This document shows, piece by piece, positions 1 through 9,658 of a stretch of DNA of 64,000 nucleotides (within the stretch, counting starts at the first letter, position 1; each line of letters opens with the position of its first letter). The stretch is from contig CBDBGD010000007.1 in assembly GCA_965205235.1 (NCBI GenBank), positions 124,001 through 188,000 on the forward strand, read 5' to 3'. The notes beneath the pieces were generated by a model that made no database searches, was not told the DNA's origin, and worked only from the letters and a program-made list of their open reading frames with translations. Made by a program: the position numbers and the translations under genes. The DNA is from CBDBGD01 sp965205235. GTDB lineage: Bacteria; Chloroflexota; Dehalococcoidia; Lucifugimonadales; UBA1127.

Positions 1-1382
1 TCAAGGGCTCGATAACCACTCTGCTGGAGACCGCCAACGAACTGGACCCCGCCGAGACGACCCAGTTCTTCCGCATCATCCGGGACCAGTCGGACCAGAT
101 GCGGTACCTGATCGGCGATCTTCTGGACGTAGCTCGCATCGAGACGGGCACCCTGGCGGTCAGCCCCGAACCGGCGGAGGTGGCCACGCTGATGGAGGGG
201 GCCAGAAGCGCCTTCGCCGGCGCCGGCGGCCGGAACAGCCTGGCCATCGACCTCGATCCGAACCTGCCCCTGGTGCTGGCGGACCGACGGCGCATCGTGC
301 AGGTGCTGGGCAATCTTCTCTCCAACGCCGCCCGGCACTCTCCGGAGTCGTCGGCCATCAGGGTGACCGCCGTGGCGGAGGGGATCCACGTGGCGGTCTC
401 CGTGGCCAACGAGGGACGGGGCATTCCGGCGGAGAGCCTGACCCACCTGTTTCGCAAATTCTCGAATGTGCAGTCCGAGGAGCATGGAGGAGACACGGGC
501 CTGGGCCTGGCCATCTGCAAGGGGATAGTGGAGGCCCACGGCGGCAGGATCTGGGCGGAGAGCGACGGCCCGACCCTGGGGGCGCGATTCACCTTCACGC
601 TGCCCACAACGGAGACCGCAACCGCCGCCCCCACTCCGGCCTCCCCCGTTTCGCGGCCGGCGTCGTGGGGCAAGGTGCGAGTTCTGGCCGTCGACGACGA
701 TCCCCAGGCGCTACGATACGTCCGCGACGTCCTCACCAGGTCGGGCTACGCGCCCATCGCGACGGGCGACCCAGCCGACGTGCCTCGCCTCATGGCGCAG
801 GAGAAGCCCCACCTTGTCCTCCTGGACCTGGTGCTTCCGGGCAGCGACGGCATCGAGCTTATGAACGACATTCGGGAGGCCGCTGACGTGCCCGTCATCT
901 TCCTGTCCGCGTACGGCCAGGACGACACCGTCGCCAGGGCCTTTGACATGGGCGCCGCCGACTACGTGGTGAAGCCCTTCTCCCCGACGGAGCTGGCAGC
1001 GAGGATACGGGCGGCCCTACGGAAACGGCTCGATCCCTTTCAGGGCGAGCCGTCGGGGCCCTACACCGCAGGAGGACTGGCCATCGACTACGCCCGACGC
1101 AAGGTGACGGTGGCTGGAAAGCCGATGGAGTTGACGGCCAAGGAGTATGCGGTGCTCTATCAACTGACGGTCCACGCCCCCAGGGTGCTGACCCACAGCG
1201 CACTGCTCCAGCGAGTCTGGGGTCCGGAGCGCGTGGGCGAAGTCTGGCTGGTGCGGGACGTGGTGAAGAGGCTACGCCGCAAGCTGGGGGACGACGCAGG
1301 CAACCCCAGCTACATCTTCACGGAACCCCGCGTGGGCTACCGGATGCCCGAGGGGGCAACAAAGGAGATGGTGGCAGGGTAG
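1..1382 (+). CDS. Hybrid sensor histidine kinase / OmpR-type response regulator (5' truncated by window)
   Basis: The frame is open from base 3, so the start and sensor region lie before the window. The visible part begins just after the expected phospho-His box, with the second helix of a HisKA dimerisation domain. An ATPase domain follows, with N box NLLSNAARHSP, a G1-like NEGRGIP (usually DxGxG) and G2 GDTGLGLA. Next comes a receiver domain with VDDD, phospho-acceptor Asp in LLDLVLPG and Lys in VVKPF, then a winged-helix OmpR-type DNA-binding domain to the C-terminus. Kinase, receiver and DNA-binding output thus sit in one chain, which suggests an intramolecular phosphorelay acting directly on promoters. 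The signal sensed cannot be seen. It ends TAG at 1380-1382, followed by repeat DNA. Confidence 0.93.
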   Translation, partial: KGSITTLLETANELDPAETTQFFRIIRDQSDQMRYLIGDLLDVARIETGTLAVSPEPAEVATLMEGARSAFAGAGGRNSLAIDLDPNLPLVLADRRRIVQVLGNLLSNAARHSPESSAIRVTAVAEGIHVAVSVANEGRGIPAESLTHLFRKFSNVQSEEHGGDTGLGLAICKGIVEAHGGRIWAESDGPTLGARFTFTLPTTETATAAPTPASPVSRPASWGKVRVLAVDDDPQALRYVRDVLTRSGYAPIATGDPADVPRLMAQEKPHLVLLDLVLPGSDGIELMNDIREAADVPVIFLSAYGQDDTVARAFDMGAADYVVKPFSPTELAARIRAALRKRLDPFQGEPSGPYTAGGLAIDYARRKVTVAGKPMELTAKEYAVLYQLTVHAPRVLTHSALLQRVWGPERVGEVWLVRDVVKRLRRKLGDDAGNPSYIFTEPRVGYRMPEGATKEMVAG

Positions 1383-1399
1383 GCGGCGCTGAGCCCGGC

Positions 1400-1730
1400 G
1401 GCTTCCCCATTCGAGTCGAGTCGTTTCGTTTCGCGCGTTTTTTTTCGGCCCCTCCGTGCCTGGGGTCGCTCGGCGGAGGGCCGAAACAGGTTTGCGGTTG
1501 ATGCGCTGTTGTTCCGCGTGGGGATGGGGCGCAGCTTGGACTCGTCTTTTCGTCCGGGGAGCGTGGAGGGGTGGCAGGTTGGGGGTTGTTTCGCAGGCGA
1601 GGGTTGGAACCGCGCGGCGCAGGTAGGAGACGAGTGCCGATGGGAACGACCGCGGAACAACCTCCAGATAGGGGACAGGGGCGAAAAAGGGGGGTGTGAA
1701 ACAAGCTCCAGGCAGGGCGTGAGCCTGTGG
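1400..1730. repeat. Left arm of a ~330 bp imperfect inverted repeat
   Basis: The reverse complement of 10105-10430 aligns along this whole stretch. Shared blocks include gcctggggtcgc, cttggactcgtcttttcgtc, ggttggaaccgcgcggcgca, cggaacaacctccagatagg and gtgtgaaacaagctccaggc. The arms are diverged, by my rough reading at about one base in six. Neither arm encodes a convincing protein. The arms enclose about 8.4 kb with the IS30 copy, the IS110 remnant and the secreted-protein gene. Confidence 0.85.
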
Positions 1731-2489
1731 AAGCGTGGTAGGGATAGTCTTGCTCCTGCGACCTTGGTTGGGCCCACCCGCCCACCCTCGGAGGTTTCTT
1801 GAGAACTGGGGGCACATCCCCCAGAGCGGCCTGGCCGCCCTTAGAAAGAGGGGGCTTTCCCCCTCTGGACACCCCCTTTAGCCCCACCCCGCCCCCCTGG
1901 GTTCCGGCTCGTAGGCCGGAACGACGAGGGGATGGGGGCGCGGTCGAGGTTCCTGCTTTCGCAGGAACGACGATTGTGGTCGGGCGCGTGCGGTGGGTGG
2001 GCATGGGGGGATGGTAGGGGATGGAGGGGGTTGCGGGATAGGGGAGGATGGCACGCGGGGGTGGCCCTGCGCCCTGAGCACGGAATAGGGATGCCCCGCT
2101 CGTCCCCGCCCCGCCGGCAGGGCGAGCCCTGCACCCTCATCTTGCGTCGCGACGGACCCCCTCACCCTAGCCCTCTCCCTGGGCTGCGCTTCGCCAGCCG
2201 CTGGCGGGGTGCGGCGGCCTTAGATTCCTCGACTGCGCTGCGCTCCGCTCGGAATGACAAGGGGGTGGGGGCGCTCGGAACGACGAGGGGGGCCCTAGCC
2301 CTCTCCCTGGGCTGCGCTTCGCCAGCCGCTGGCGGGGTGCGGCGGCCTTAGATTCCTCGACTGCGCTGCGCTCCGCTCGGAATGACAAGGGGGTGGGGGC
2401 GCTCGGAATGACAAGGGGGTGGGGGCGCTCGGAACGACGAGGGGGGCCCTAGCCCTCTCCCTGCTGCGCATCGACGACGTCGAGGTTCC
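1731..2489. other. Repeat-rich intergenic DNA without a gene
   Basis: No credible coding region. It holds short palindromes at 1806-1870 (for example a G-run/C-run pair around ctgggggcacatcccccag), a copy of the dispersed hairpin repeat ttcctgctttcgcaggaacg near 1950, a tandem repeat (listed separately) and, at 2461-2489, the left part of another dispersed repeat interrupted by the IS30 insertion. Confidence 0.7.
2165..2446. repeat. Two-copy tandem repeat, ~128 bp unit
   Basis: The unit begins ccctagccctctccctgggc and starts at 2165 and again at 2293. The second copy has an internal extra ~26 bp (a repeated gctcggaatgacaagggggt block). A partial third start appears at 2443. The unit contains a gattcctcgac...ctcggaatgac hairpin-type motif also seen near 9760. 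Confidence 0.85.
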
Positions 2490-3522
2490 CTAAACTCACA
2501 AACGAAGTGCAACACCTGGTTAAGGTGTTGTCATGGGAAGACGATATAGGCATGTCACCATTGAAGAACGCTGTGAAGTGGCCCGACTACACGCCCTGGG
2601 ACACTCGGTCCGTCAAATTGCGGCAGCTCTGGATCGCTCGCCATCAACCGTGGCTCGGGAACTGACGCGCAATGGGTCGCGGACCCAGGGCTATCAGCCT
2701 CGGTATGCCGACCAGCACGCCCATGCCCGGCGCTGGCGCGGCGCTCGCTTGGAACGGGATGCAGGGCTCCGGCAGCAGGTCCTCTCCTGCCTCAAGCAGG
2801 GCTGGTCCCCTGAGCAGGTGGCGGGACGCATGGCCATGGAGTCAGGCAAACCCGTCATCTCCCACGAGAGCATCTACCGCTTCATCTACGCCCAGATCGC
2901 TCGCAAGAAGGACTACTCCTGGCGCCACTACCTGCCCCGCGGAAAGTCCAAGCGGGGATGGCGGGGACGCAGAGGAGGAAGCTCTGCCTCCTTCATTGCC
3001 CACCGACTTCCCCTGGCCCACCGCCCCCAGGAGGCTGCCTGCCGCCAGACCCCTGGCCACTGGGAGGCGGACCTGATGGCCTTCGGCCGCCGAGGCCCCG
3101 TGGTCCTAGCCCTGCACGAGCGCTACTCCCGCCTCCTCATCGCCCTGCGGCCCGAAGGGAAGGCCTCCAGCCCCATCGCCGGCGCCATCATGCAAGCCCT
3201 GAGCTTCTTCCCTCCTGCATGGCGCCAGACCGTCACCTTCGACAATGGCACGGAGTTCGCCCGCCATCACGCATTGCACGCGCTGGGCATTCAGACCTTC
3301 TTCTGCGATACCCACTCACCTTGGCAGAAGGGCGGCGTGGAGAACGCTATCGGCCGCATGCGGCGCTCCCTTCCCCGGAAGACCGACCTGGCGACCGTCT
3401 CCGACGCCCGGTTTGCTCAGCTCGTCCGCTCTTACAACAATACCCCTCGCAAGTGTCTGGGGTACCGCACCCCGGCAGAGATCTATGCTGCCCAGGTGTT
3501 GCACTTGAAATGTGAATTCACC
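2490..3522 (+). mobile_element. IS30-family insertion sequence
   Basis: One transposase gene flanked by imperfect ~30 bp inverted repeats (2491-2520 and 3491-3520; both contain tgttgcactt next to the inner ccaggtg). The element sits inside a dispersed repeat. The left flank (2461-2489) and right flank (3523-3545) join to give the sequence found uninterrupted at 3572-3620. The join predicts a 4-bp target duplication TTCC (2486-2489 and 3523-3526). Exact ends are uncertain by a few bases. Confidence 0.85.
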
Positions 3523-3645
3523 TTCCTGCCTTCGCAGGAACGACGATGGGGGGGCCCTAGCCCTCTCCCGCTGCTGCGCATCGACGACGTCGAGGTTCCT
3601 GCCTTCGCAGGAACGACGAGGGGGGCCCTCACCCTCTCCCTGTAG
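2533..3645 (+). CDS. IS30-family transposase
   Basis: The N-terminal helix-turn-helix region (IEERCEVARLHALGHSVRQI) and the DDE catalytic core of IS30 enzymes are present. The catalytic acids are visible in HWEADLMAF, TFDNGTEF and GGVENAIGRMRR, so the enzyme looks intact. The expected C-terminus lies near VLHLKCEF, inside the right inverted repeat. There is no stop there, and the frame runs ~41 codons into flanking repeat DNA before TAG at 3643-3645, so this copy borrows its stop codon from the host sequence. Start ATG at 2533, just inside the left inverted repeat. Confidence 0.93.
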   Translation: MGRRYRHVTIEERCEVARLHALGHSVRQIAAALDRSPSTVARELTRNGSRTQGYQPRYADQHAHARRWRGARLERDAGLRQQVLSCLKQGWSPEQVAGRMAMESGKPVISHESIYRFIYAQIARKKDYSWRHYLPRGKSKRGWRGRRGGSSASFIAHRLPLAHRPQEAACRQTPGHWEADLMAFGRRGPVVLALHERYSRLLIALRPEGKASSPIAGAIMQALSFFPPAWRQTVTFDNGTEFARHHALHALGIQTFFCDTHSPWQKGGVENAIGRMRRSLPRKTDLATVSDARFAQLVRSYNNTPRKCLGYRTPAEIYAAQVLHLKCEFTFLPSQERRWGGPSPLPLLRIDDVEVPAFAGTTRGALTLSL

Positions 3646-3869
3646 GGAGAGGGGATGCTCTGCGTTGATTTACACGCCGTTTCACACAGAAACGGCATTG
3701 AAAGATACTTATTTCATATACGCAATGGCGTACTCTTCTGGGGTGGGGCCCATGGGGTTGGGCCCGCAGGAGGTCTCTCCCGGTGCAGGGACGCCCCCGG
3801 AGGAGCAGGGCAGCACGGCCCCCGACAGGAAGGAAGGGGCGGCGCGGCGCGGCCACCCAGACCGCCGGC

Positions 3870-4199
3870 GTGTTCAGCAGGCGGCTGGTGCAGGCGCGAA
3901 AGCGCGCCGGCCTCACCCAGACCGACCTGGCGAAGGCGCTGGACCGGGACCAGAGCATGATCTCGTACCTGGAGCGGGGGCACACGGGGAAGATGGCGGA
4001 GCTGCTGCGCAACCTGGCACGGGAGCTTGGCGTCTCCGCCGACTACCTGCTGGGCCTGACCGACACGCCGGTGTGCGACGTCTGCGAGATGCGGGAGCTG
4101 TACGCGGAGCTGCACGGGCTGCTGAGCGCGTCGGAGGGGGAGTCGTCCGGCCGGCTTGAGGATGCGGTCAACCGGCTGATCGCTCGCCTGGACGGGTGA
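3870..4199 (+). CDS. XRE-family HTH regulator
   Basis: A canonical HTH_XRE domain lies at about residues 3-60 (RRLVQARKRAGLTQTDLAKAL, then DQSMISYLERG), followed by SADYLLGLTD, the usual end of Cro/CI-type domains, and a short acidic tail. A GTG at 3870 directly before the domain is the most economical start (109 aa). The frame stays open to 3783, but the extra residues are basic low-complexity sequence. Target unknown. The last codons (ctggacgggtga) recur at 4481-4492, immediately before the IS110 remnant, which hints at a local duplication or deletion. Confidence 0.75.
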   Translation: MFSRRLVQARKRAGLTQTDLAKALDRDQSMISYLERGHTGKMAELLRNLARELGVSADYLLGLTDTPVCDVCEMRELYAELHGLLSASEGESSGRLEDAVNRLIARLDG

Positions 4200-4491
4200 C
4201 GGAGGCCGTGCTTGGTCGACGCGGCAGGAGGCGGCAACGGGACGCCATCGTCGTCGACCGAAACGGAGGCCGACGCGGGGATAGGCCGGCAGCAGCGAGG
4301 AGACTTTTGGCGAAAGGGGGGCGGCAGACCGCAGTCTCCACTGGTCCTGAAGACCGGAGGGTAGTGATGGTCGCCGCCCCACGCCCAGGCGAGCGATAGG
4401 TGGAGGTATGGGGAAGGCGGCAGACCGGAGTTTTGATTAGTCATGAAGGCTGAAGGGTATTGATGGTCGCCGCCTGCTTCCTGGACGGGTG

Positions 4492-5124
4492 ATGAGCAAG
4501 ACAGCGACACGGCACGGCAAGGCCCAGCCCCTGAGCGTTCTGCTGGCGCGCAGGCGGCAGGTGCTGGCGATGCTGGTATCCGAGGGCAACCGCCTTGGGG
4601 TGACGGCCTCGGAGGAGACGCGCAAGCGCATCGAGGTGCACATTGCGTGGCTGGAGCAGGAGATGGAGCTGCTGGCGGAGGAGCTTGCGGGGGCGGTGCG
4701 GGAGGACCCGGAGCTGCGGCGGAAGGACGAGATCCTGCGGAGCGTGCCGGGGGTGGGGAAGCAGACGTCCCTGGTGCTGCTGGCGGACCTGCCGGAGCTG
4801 GGGGAGCTGAACCGGAAGCAGATTGCGGCGCTGGTGGGCCTAGCGCCCTTTGACCGGGAGGGGGAGGAGTGGAACGGGAGGCGCATCTGGGGCGGGCGCG
4901 CTCGGGTGCGGGCGGCGCTGTACATGGGGGCGATGGTGGCCACTCGGTCCAACGCTCGCAACCCGGTCATCCGGGACTTCTACCAGCGACTGCTGGCGGC
5001 GGACAAGCCGAAGAAGCTGGCCCTGGCGGCGTGTATGCGCAAGCTGCTGGTGATCCTGAACACGATGGTGAAGCGCGACGAGCCGTGGAGCGACGCGTGG
5101 GAGGGGGTGGGCGGCGGGGGGTAG
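4492..5124 (+). pseudogene. IS110-family transposase, C-terminal remnant
   Basis: The ~210 residues match only the C-terminal half of IS110 transposases: a coiled region, then the Tnp_20 domain with the helix-hairpin-helix-like ILRSVPGVGKQTSLVLLADL, LVGLAPFDREGEEWNGRR and the Ser-containing MVATRSNARNP. The N-terminal DEDD RuvC-like domain, needed with the Ser domain for recombination, is absent, and the 290 bases upstream do not encode it. The remnant still has an ATG and an uninterrupted frame. It is most likely a dead fragment. Confidence 0.8.
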
Positions 5125-5143
5125 CGCGTGGGGGTGGGGGGGC

Positions 5144-5362
5144 TCAGGAGACGAGGATGATGACGGTGGAGAGGACGGCGACGGCGACGGTGGCCAGTCC
5201 TACCGCCCAGCGTGTGGCGCGCGCCTCGGCTCTGGCGATCTCCGCGGCGAGGCTGCCCCTGGTCTCCGCGTTCTGCCTGGCGAGTTCGCCGTGCTCCTCG
5301 GCGTTCTTGACCGCGAAGTCAGTGAACCACTGAGGGACGACGCCTTCTGCTTCTCTGACCAT
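5144..5362 (-). CDS. Small tail-anchored coiled-coil membrane protein, copy 1
   Basis: A 72-residue protein: a short N-terminal helix (VVPQWFTDFAVKN), a polar/charged helical middle with an ETRGSLAAE heptad-like segment, and a C-terminal membrane helix (WAVGLATVAVAVLSTVIILVS). Start ATG at 5362 with GGAGG five bases upstream. It is a near-identical tandem duplicate of the gene at 5413-5661. The identical 5' leader shows that promoter and RBS were duplicated too. Function unknown. Confidence 0.75.
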   Translation of the reverse strand: MVREAEGVVPQWFTDFAVKNAEEHGELARQNAETRGSLAAEIARAEARATRWAVGLATVAVAVLSTVIILVS

Positions 5363-5412
5363 AGTGCCTCCATTGTACCACGAACGGGGGCGGGGCGGGG
5401 GCGTGGTGGGGG

Positions 5413-5661
5413 TCAGGAGACGAGGATGATGACGGTGGAGAGGACGGCGACGGCGACGGTGGCCAGTCCCACCGCCCAGCGTGTGGCACGCGCCTCGGCT
5501 CTGGCGATCTCTGCGGCGAGGCTGCCCCTGGTCTCGGCGAGCTCTGCGGCGAGGCTGCCCCTGGTCTCCGCGTTCTGCCTGGCGAGTTCGCCGTGCTCGT
5601 CGGCGTTCTTGACGGCGAAGTCAGTGAACCACTGAGGGACGCCTTCTGCTTCTCTGACCAT
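5413..5661 (-). CDS. Small tail-anchored coiled-coil membrane protein, copy 2
   Basis: An 82-residue paralogue of the gene at 5144-5362 with the same leader (GGAGG then ATG at 5661) and the same C-terminal membrane helix. It differs mainly by an extra ten-residue repeat (LAETRGSLAA) in the coiled segment and a one-residue deletion near the N-terminus, as expected of register-preserving expansion of a helical rod. Function unknown; both copies read in the same direction. Confidence 0.75.
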   Translation of the reverse strand: MVREAEGVPQWFTDFAVKNADEHGELARQNAETRGSLAAELAETRGSLAAEIARAEARATRWAVGLATVAVAVLSTVIILVS

Positions 5662-5710
5662 AGTGCCTCCATTGTACCACTGCGGGCGCTGGGGCGGGGG
5701 GTGTGTGGAA

Positions 5711-5745
5711 GGGCCTCCCTCCCCCGGTGCGGGGAAGGGAGGCCC
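5711..5745. terminator. Strong G/C hairpin, probable terminator
   Basis: Perfect 10-bp stem gggcctccct (5711-5720) with agggaggccc (5736-5745) and a 15-base loop, lying 58 bases beyond the stop of the minus-strand secreted-protein gene. There is no clear U-tract on the minus strand, so the termination role is inferred from position. Confidence 0.55.
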
Positions 5746-5802
5746 TTGGGTGCTCCCTGTTGCTCTACCGCCGACGGGCTGCCGGCGCTAGTGGCGAGTG
5801 GG

Positions 5803-8800
5803 CTAGCCCCTGGGAATCAGGGTGCCGTCCTCGTTCACCCAGAGCCACAGACCCTCGCCGACGCAGACCTGCGCGCCCACGGTCAGATCGTTATCCACGT
5901 TGGTCTTCTCGATCTTCTCGTTGGTGTGCGTCCTGCCACAGCGATCATCTTCGCTGAGAGCCTCGCTGATCGTCGGATCCTCGCCCTCGGTTTCGCTTGG
6001 GGTCGAGGTCCTGGCCGGGATCGGGTTGGGATCCACGACCGTGTCCTTGCCATTGGGCGAGATCACAATCCACGACCGGCTCAGCGAGTCCCAGGCCAGA
6101 GCCTGGAGCCACGTGGCGCCCAGGGTGCCGAAGTAGGTGTCCGCGTCGATGCCCTCAATCTTCGTGTCATTGGTCGACACGGGGACGAGGTTCCAGCCCT
6201 TGCTGACCGTGATCGCGGGCGGCTGCGCAGGGGCCGCGGCAGCAGTGGCCAGCGGCGGCCGTAGCAGCTTCAGAGGCTCGAAGCTGTCCGTGTTCACGAA
6301 GTAGGCGGAGGTTGCCGTGATGACGGACACGTCGCCCGTGAACTTGCCCGTCTCCGCATCGCGGCGGGAGAAGAGCCACACGCCCTGGGTGCCGTCAAAG
6401 GTCATCACCAGCCCGATGGGGTGGTCCTCCGGGATGACGGAGTTGATGGCCGGGTTGGCCGGCTGGAAGGGCAGCGAGATCAGGTTCCAGCCCGGCTCCA
6501 GGCCGATGGTGCGCGGGGACGCAGCGATCACTTCCCACGTGATGGTGTGACCCGCCGACGGGGACGTGTTGCCCGCCGAGTCCTCGCCCTTGACCGTCAG
6601 CGCGTAGGTCCCGAGCTTGGGGTTCAGCATCGGGATGGTGTACTTGATGCTGTCCTGGCTGCTGACCTCCGTGTCCAGGTCAAAGGTCCTGGATTCGGAG
6701 GCGCCGTCCGAGAAGGTGATCTTCAGCACGGCGGAGGTCAACGTAACCTTCTTGTAGCTGTCCCGGGGGTACTCCCCGGCCTCGTTGTTGTAGTCAACGG
6801 TGACGATCATCGGGCTGATCGTTTCAACCTTTGCATCCAGCTTGTTGTCCAGGGTCTTGTCGTCGTTGTTTTCGTTGTCTGCGTTGGATACGGTCACCTT
6901 CGGTATTGCACCCCTGTTGAACTGCCTGTCCAACTCGAAGGTGAAGGAGGACGACTCAGCGGCGGACTTGTTGTTGCCCACGGTACTCTGAGTCGCACCG
7001 CCGGTGTCCGCGGCCCTCACGTAGACGCTGTACTCACCGTCCCCGTGAACGCTCTGCTGATGCGTGTAGGTGTAGCTCAGTGCGTCCTTCTGACCGATCG
7101 GGCTCGCCGGCGTTGCAGTGATGTCGCCATCGTCGTTGGTTGCGACAACGGCGTTGCCGTCCTTGTCGGCCTCGGTGATGTACACGGACGGCGCCGCGTT
7201 GAGCTGCTCGTCGGTGGTGATGGTGACCGTCACCTTGTCTCGGCTCAGGTCCGTGTCCTCGGACAGGCTGAGCTTGGGCCCCAGCCGGTCGACGGCCCGT
7301 TGCCGGACGGCGGTAACGGCGTTGCCGGCCCTGTCCATGATGCTGGCCCCGGCGATGTCCACGAAGGGTCGCTCCGTGGAGTCCAGGTCGTCCGCCAGGG
7401 TCAGGTAGACGCTGTTGCCGACCGGTTGCACAGCCTCGACGGTGTGGCCGGTTACGGTGAAGGCGCCTTTCGTCACGGTGGCGGGGTCGATGCCACTGCC
7501 GGGAGCGGTGTCGCCAGCCTTGCCCGTGTCCGTGAATCTAACCTTGATGGAGTTGCGCTGGGCCTTGTCCTTCTTGGTGGTGGCGTTGTAGCCAATGCCC
7601 GTCTCGATGGGGTTGTCGCTGGCCAGGGTGGGCCGCTCGCTGTCGATGGTGATGAGGTTGGTGCCCAGGATCTCGTAGCTGTCCCCCTTCGTGGGCTGAC
7701 AGACAACGAGCTGAGTGGCAACCGCAGGGGTTTGGCTTGGCCCCGTGTTGTCGTCAGGAACACCGTTCACCATTACAGTAGCGACTTGAGCCGTGGTGGA
7801 TGAGGGAGTCGACGGTTCCACAGTTATGGTGTCTCTTGCATCCAACGGACACTGATAGGCTGCTGTTGCCGCTAAGATAGTGTCTGAGCTATCAATGGCG
7901 CCATCGCCGGTGTTGTCGACCCTCCTGTCCGCCACCGCGTCGTCATAGAGTGGGTCCTCGGCTGTGTGGGGAACCGTAAATACGCCGTTGGTACCGGAGA
8001 AGCTGGTAGCTGCTGTTATGCGCTGGGCGTTGCCCACTACCGTGTTGGACCCAACCTTCCTGGACATTCTGATGCTGCTGCCCAAGAAAGTCTCCTGGTT
8101 AAGGTTGCCAGCGAACTTGTCGTCAGTAAAGGTCGTAGCGGTGCCACTGTCGACGGTACCTGTGACACTGCCACTGGTACGCCGCACGTTGTTGGCCCGG
8201 TCCCGCGTCTCCCAGTACCAGGGGACGTTGGTGGAGATGGACTGCAGGGCGCTGGAGTTGATGGTCGTGCTGACCCGCCAGCCGCCGTCAATCTTGGTGA
8301 AGTTCGTGTTGTTCAGGGCCACCACGTTGCCGGCCACCACCAGCCGCACGCCACCTTCGTCGGTCACATTGTTGGTGGTCGATAGGGTGCCAGCAGTGTC
8401 CGTCAACGCGTTGATGCCGGTAGGAGTGCTCCCGCCGGTATTGAGGGCTGTGTATCCGGAACCGCTGTCCGTGATGTCCGCGCTGAAGGTCACGTCCGTG
8501 TTCCCCTTGACGATCAGGTCGGGCTCAGGGGAGGTGGACACCAGCGTTGGCCTTCCGTTGTCCACCAGCACGGTCTTAATGGAGGCGAAGTCGCCGGTGC
8601 CGGGGGTGTAGCTGATCTGGATCCGGTTGCCGTTGAAGGCTTTCACCTGGTAGGTCTGGCCAGAGCCCTCACACTCGCCCGGGTCGAGCACGTCGCCATC
8701 CGCCGGGCTACTCACGTCAGCACACCTTGCGTCCGTAAGACCGGAACTCTTGTGGACGGCCACGATGGTTGCAGCGGTGGCGACGGAGATGGTCTTCGGG

Positions 8801-9228
8801 TTCGCATCCGGCCCGTCCGTCGATGTGGTGGCGCCTGCCGAGGTGAGAACCTTTTGTGTCACCCGGGGCAGGTCCAGGTTGTGGATCGTTACAGTGGTGC
8901 TGGCTTCTCCACCAGCACTGGCAGCAATCACGAATACGTTGTCATGGCCTGGGGTGCCGGTTGCGGTTGTGGTTGGGGTCGCCAGCGTCCCGCCTGAGGC
9001 CGGACCGGTGTAGTACCCAGTCACAGCGGCCCCACCTCCAGCGGGAGTGTATTCGCCATACTTGACGATTGTGCAGCCGCCCTGGTCGTTTGAGCAGACG
9101 TAGTCGTGGTCCGGCGCGCCGGGTACTGGCGTCTGAGCCTGGACGCTGATGTTTGCGCTGAGGCCCACTGCCAGGAGCAGGGCCAGGGCAAACATGCCCG
9201 TCAGGAGTCTTGCTACGTTGGTCTTCAC
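5803..9228 (-). CDS. Large secreted protein with Ig/cadherin-like repeats
   Basis: GTG at 9228 is chosen because GGAGGGAAGACC precedes it and the protein then begins with a typical signal peptide (KTNVARLLTG, a long Leu/Ala core, then VQAQ). The open frame extends to 9681, but that part is repeat DNA. The mature ~1110 residues are Thr/Asp/Ser-rich with repeated beta-sandwich-like segments (recurring TVTIT, GDGEYSVYV, ITFSDG, DSAGN) resembling bacterial Ig-like or cadherin-like modules. The last ~220 residues hold two copies of a module starting LEPGWNLISLPF and VSKGWNLVPVS. Presumably cell-surface or extracellular; no catalytic motif is seen. Confidence 0.85.
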   Translation of the reverse strand: MKTNVARLLTGMFALALLLAVGLSANISVQAQTPVPGAPDHDYVCSNDQGGCTIVKYGEYTPAGGGAAVTGYYTGPASGGTLATPTTTATGTPGHDNVFVIAASAGGEASTTVTIHNLDLPRVTQKVLTSAGATTSTDGPDANPKTISVATAATIVAVHKSSGLTDARCADVSSPADGDVLDPGECEGSGQTYQVKAFNGNRIQISYTPGTGDFASIKTVLVDNGRPTLVSTSPEPDLIVKGNTDVTFSADITDSGSGYTALNTGGSTPTGINALTDTAGTLSTTNNVTDEGGVRLVVAGNVVALNNTNFTKIDGGWRVSTTINSSALQSISTNVPWYWETRDRANNVRRTSGSVTGTVDSGTATTFTDDKFAGNLNQETFLGSSIRMSRKVGSNTVVGNAQRITAATSFSGTNGVFTVPHTAEDPLYDDAVADRRVDNTGDGAIDSSDTILAATAAYQCPLDARDTITVEPSTPSSTTAQVATVMVNGVPDDNTGPSQTPAVATQLVVCQPTKGDSYEILGTNLITIDSERPTLASDNPIETGIGYNATTKKDKAQRNSIKVRFTDTGKAGDTAPGSGIDPATVTKGAFTVTGHTVEAVQPVGNSVYLTLADDLDSTERPFVDIAGASIMDRAGNAVTAVRQRAVDRLGPKLSLSEDTDLSRDKVTVTITTDEQLNAAPSVYITEADKDGNAVVATNDDGDITATPASPIGQKDALSYTYTHQQSVHGDGEYSVYVRAADTGGATQSTVGNNKSAAESSSFTFELDRQFNRGAIPKVTVSNADNENNDDKTLDNKLDAKVETISPMIVTVDYNNEAGEYPRDSYKKVTLTSAVLKITFSDGASESRTFDLDTEVSSQDSIKYTIPMLNPKLGTYALTVKGEDSAGNTSPSAGHTITWEVIAASPRTIGLEPGWNLISLPFQPANPAINSVIPEDHPIGLVMTFDGTQGVWLFSRRDAETGKFTGDVSVITATSAYFVNTDSFEPLKLLRPPLATAAAAPAQPPAITVSKGWNLVPVSTNDTKIEGIDADTYFGTLGATWLQALAWDSLSRSWIVISPNGKDTVVDPNPIPARTSTPSETEGEDPTISEALSEDDRCGRTHTNEKIEKTNVDNDLTVGAQVCVGEGLWLWVNEDGTLIPRG

Positions 9229-9658
9229 GGTCTTCCCTCCATGGTGTGATGTGTGTGGGAAACGCGAGGAAGCCCGGAGGCCGGCGCCTCCGCGACTCCA
9301 GGGTCTTGGAATGCTATGCGTGCCGGCGCCCACGCGAGCCCGTTCATCCTGAGCTTGTCGAAGGACCAACGCCTGCCGCCGGACGGGGTCTTCTGCCATG
9401 TGCCCTCCTTGCCTCTGCTGCATCGGTCCGGGCGTCCCCGGAGGTTGCGGGGAGGCGTCAGTGTTGCGCCTCCGCAATCGGAAGCGCCCGGCGCGCTGGG
9501 CGCCGGAGCCCTTCACTGGATTACAACGGCAGGGGGAAGGGCCATGTTCCCGATATGAGAAAAATTCATATTTTGCGAGGGGGAAAGTGGGGGGAAGGGG
9601 CGTAGAATTGGGGGGTGGGTTGGGGTGTGGTTCTCGCGTGCGCGCGAGGGACCCTCCC

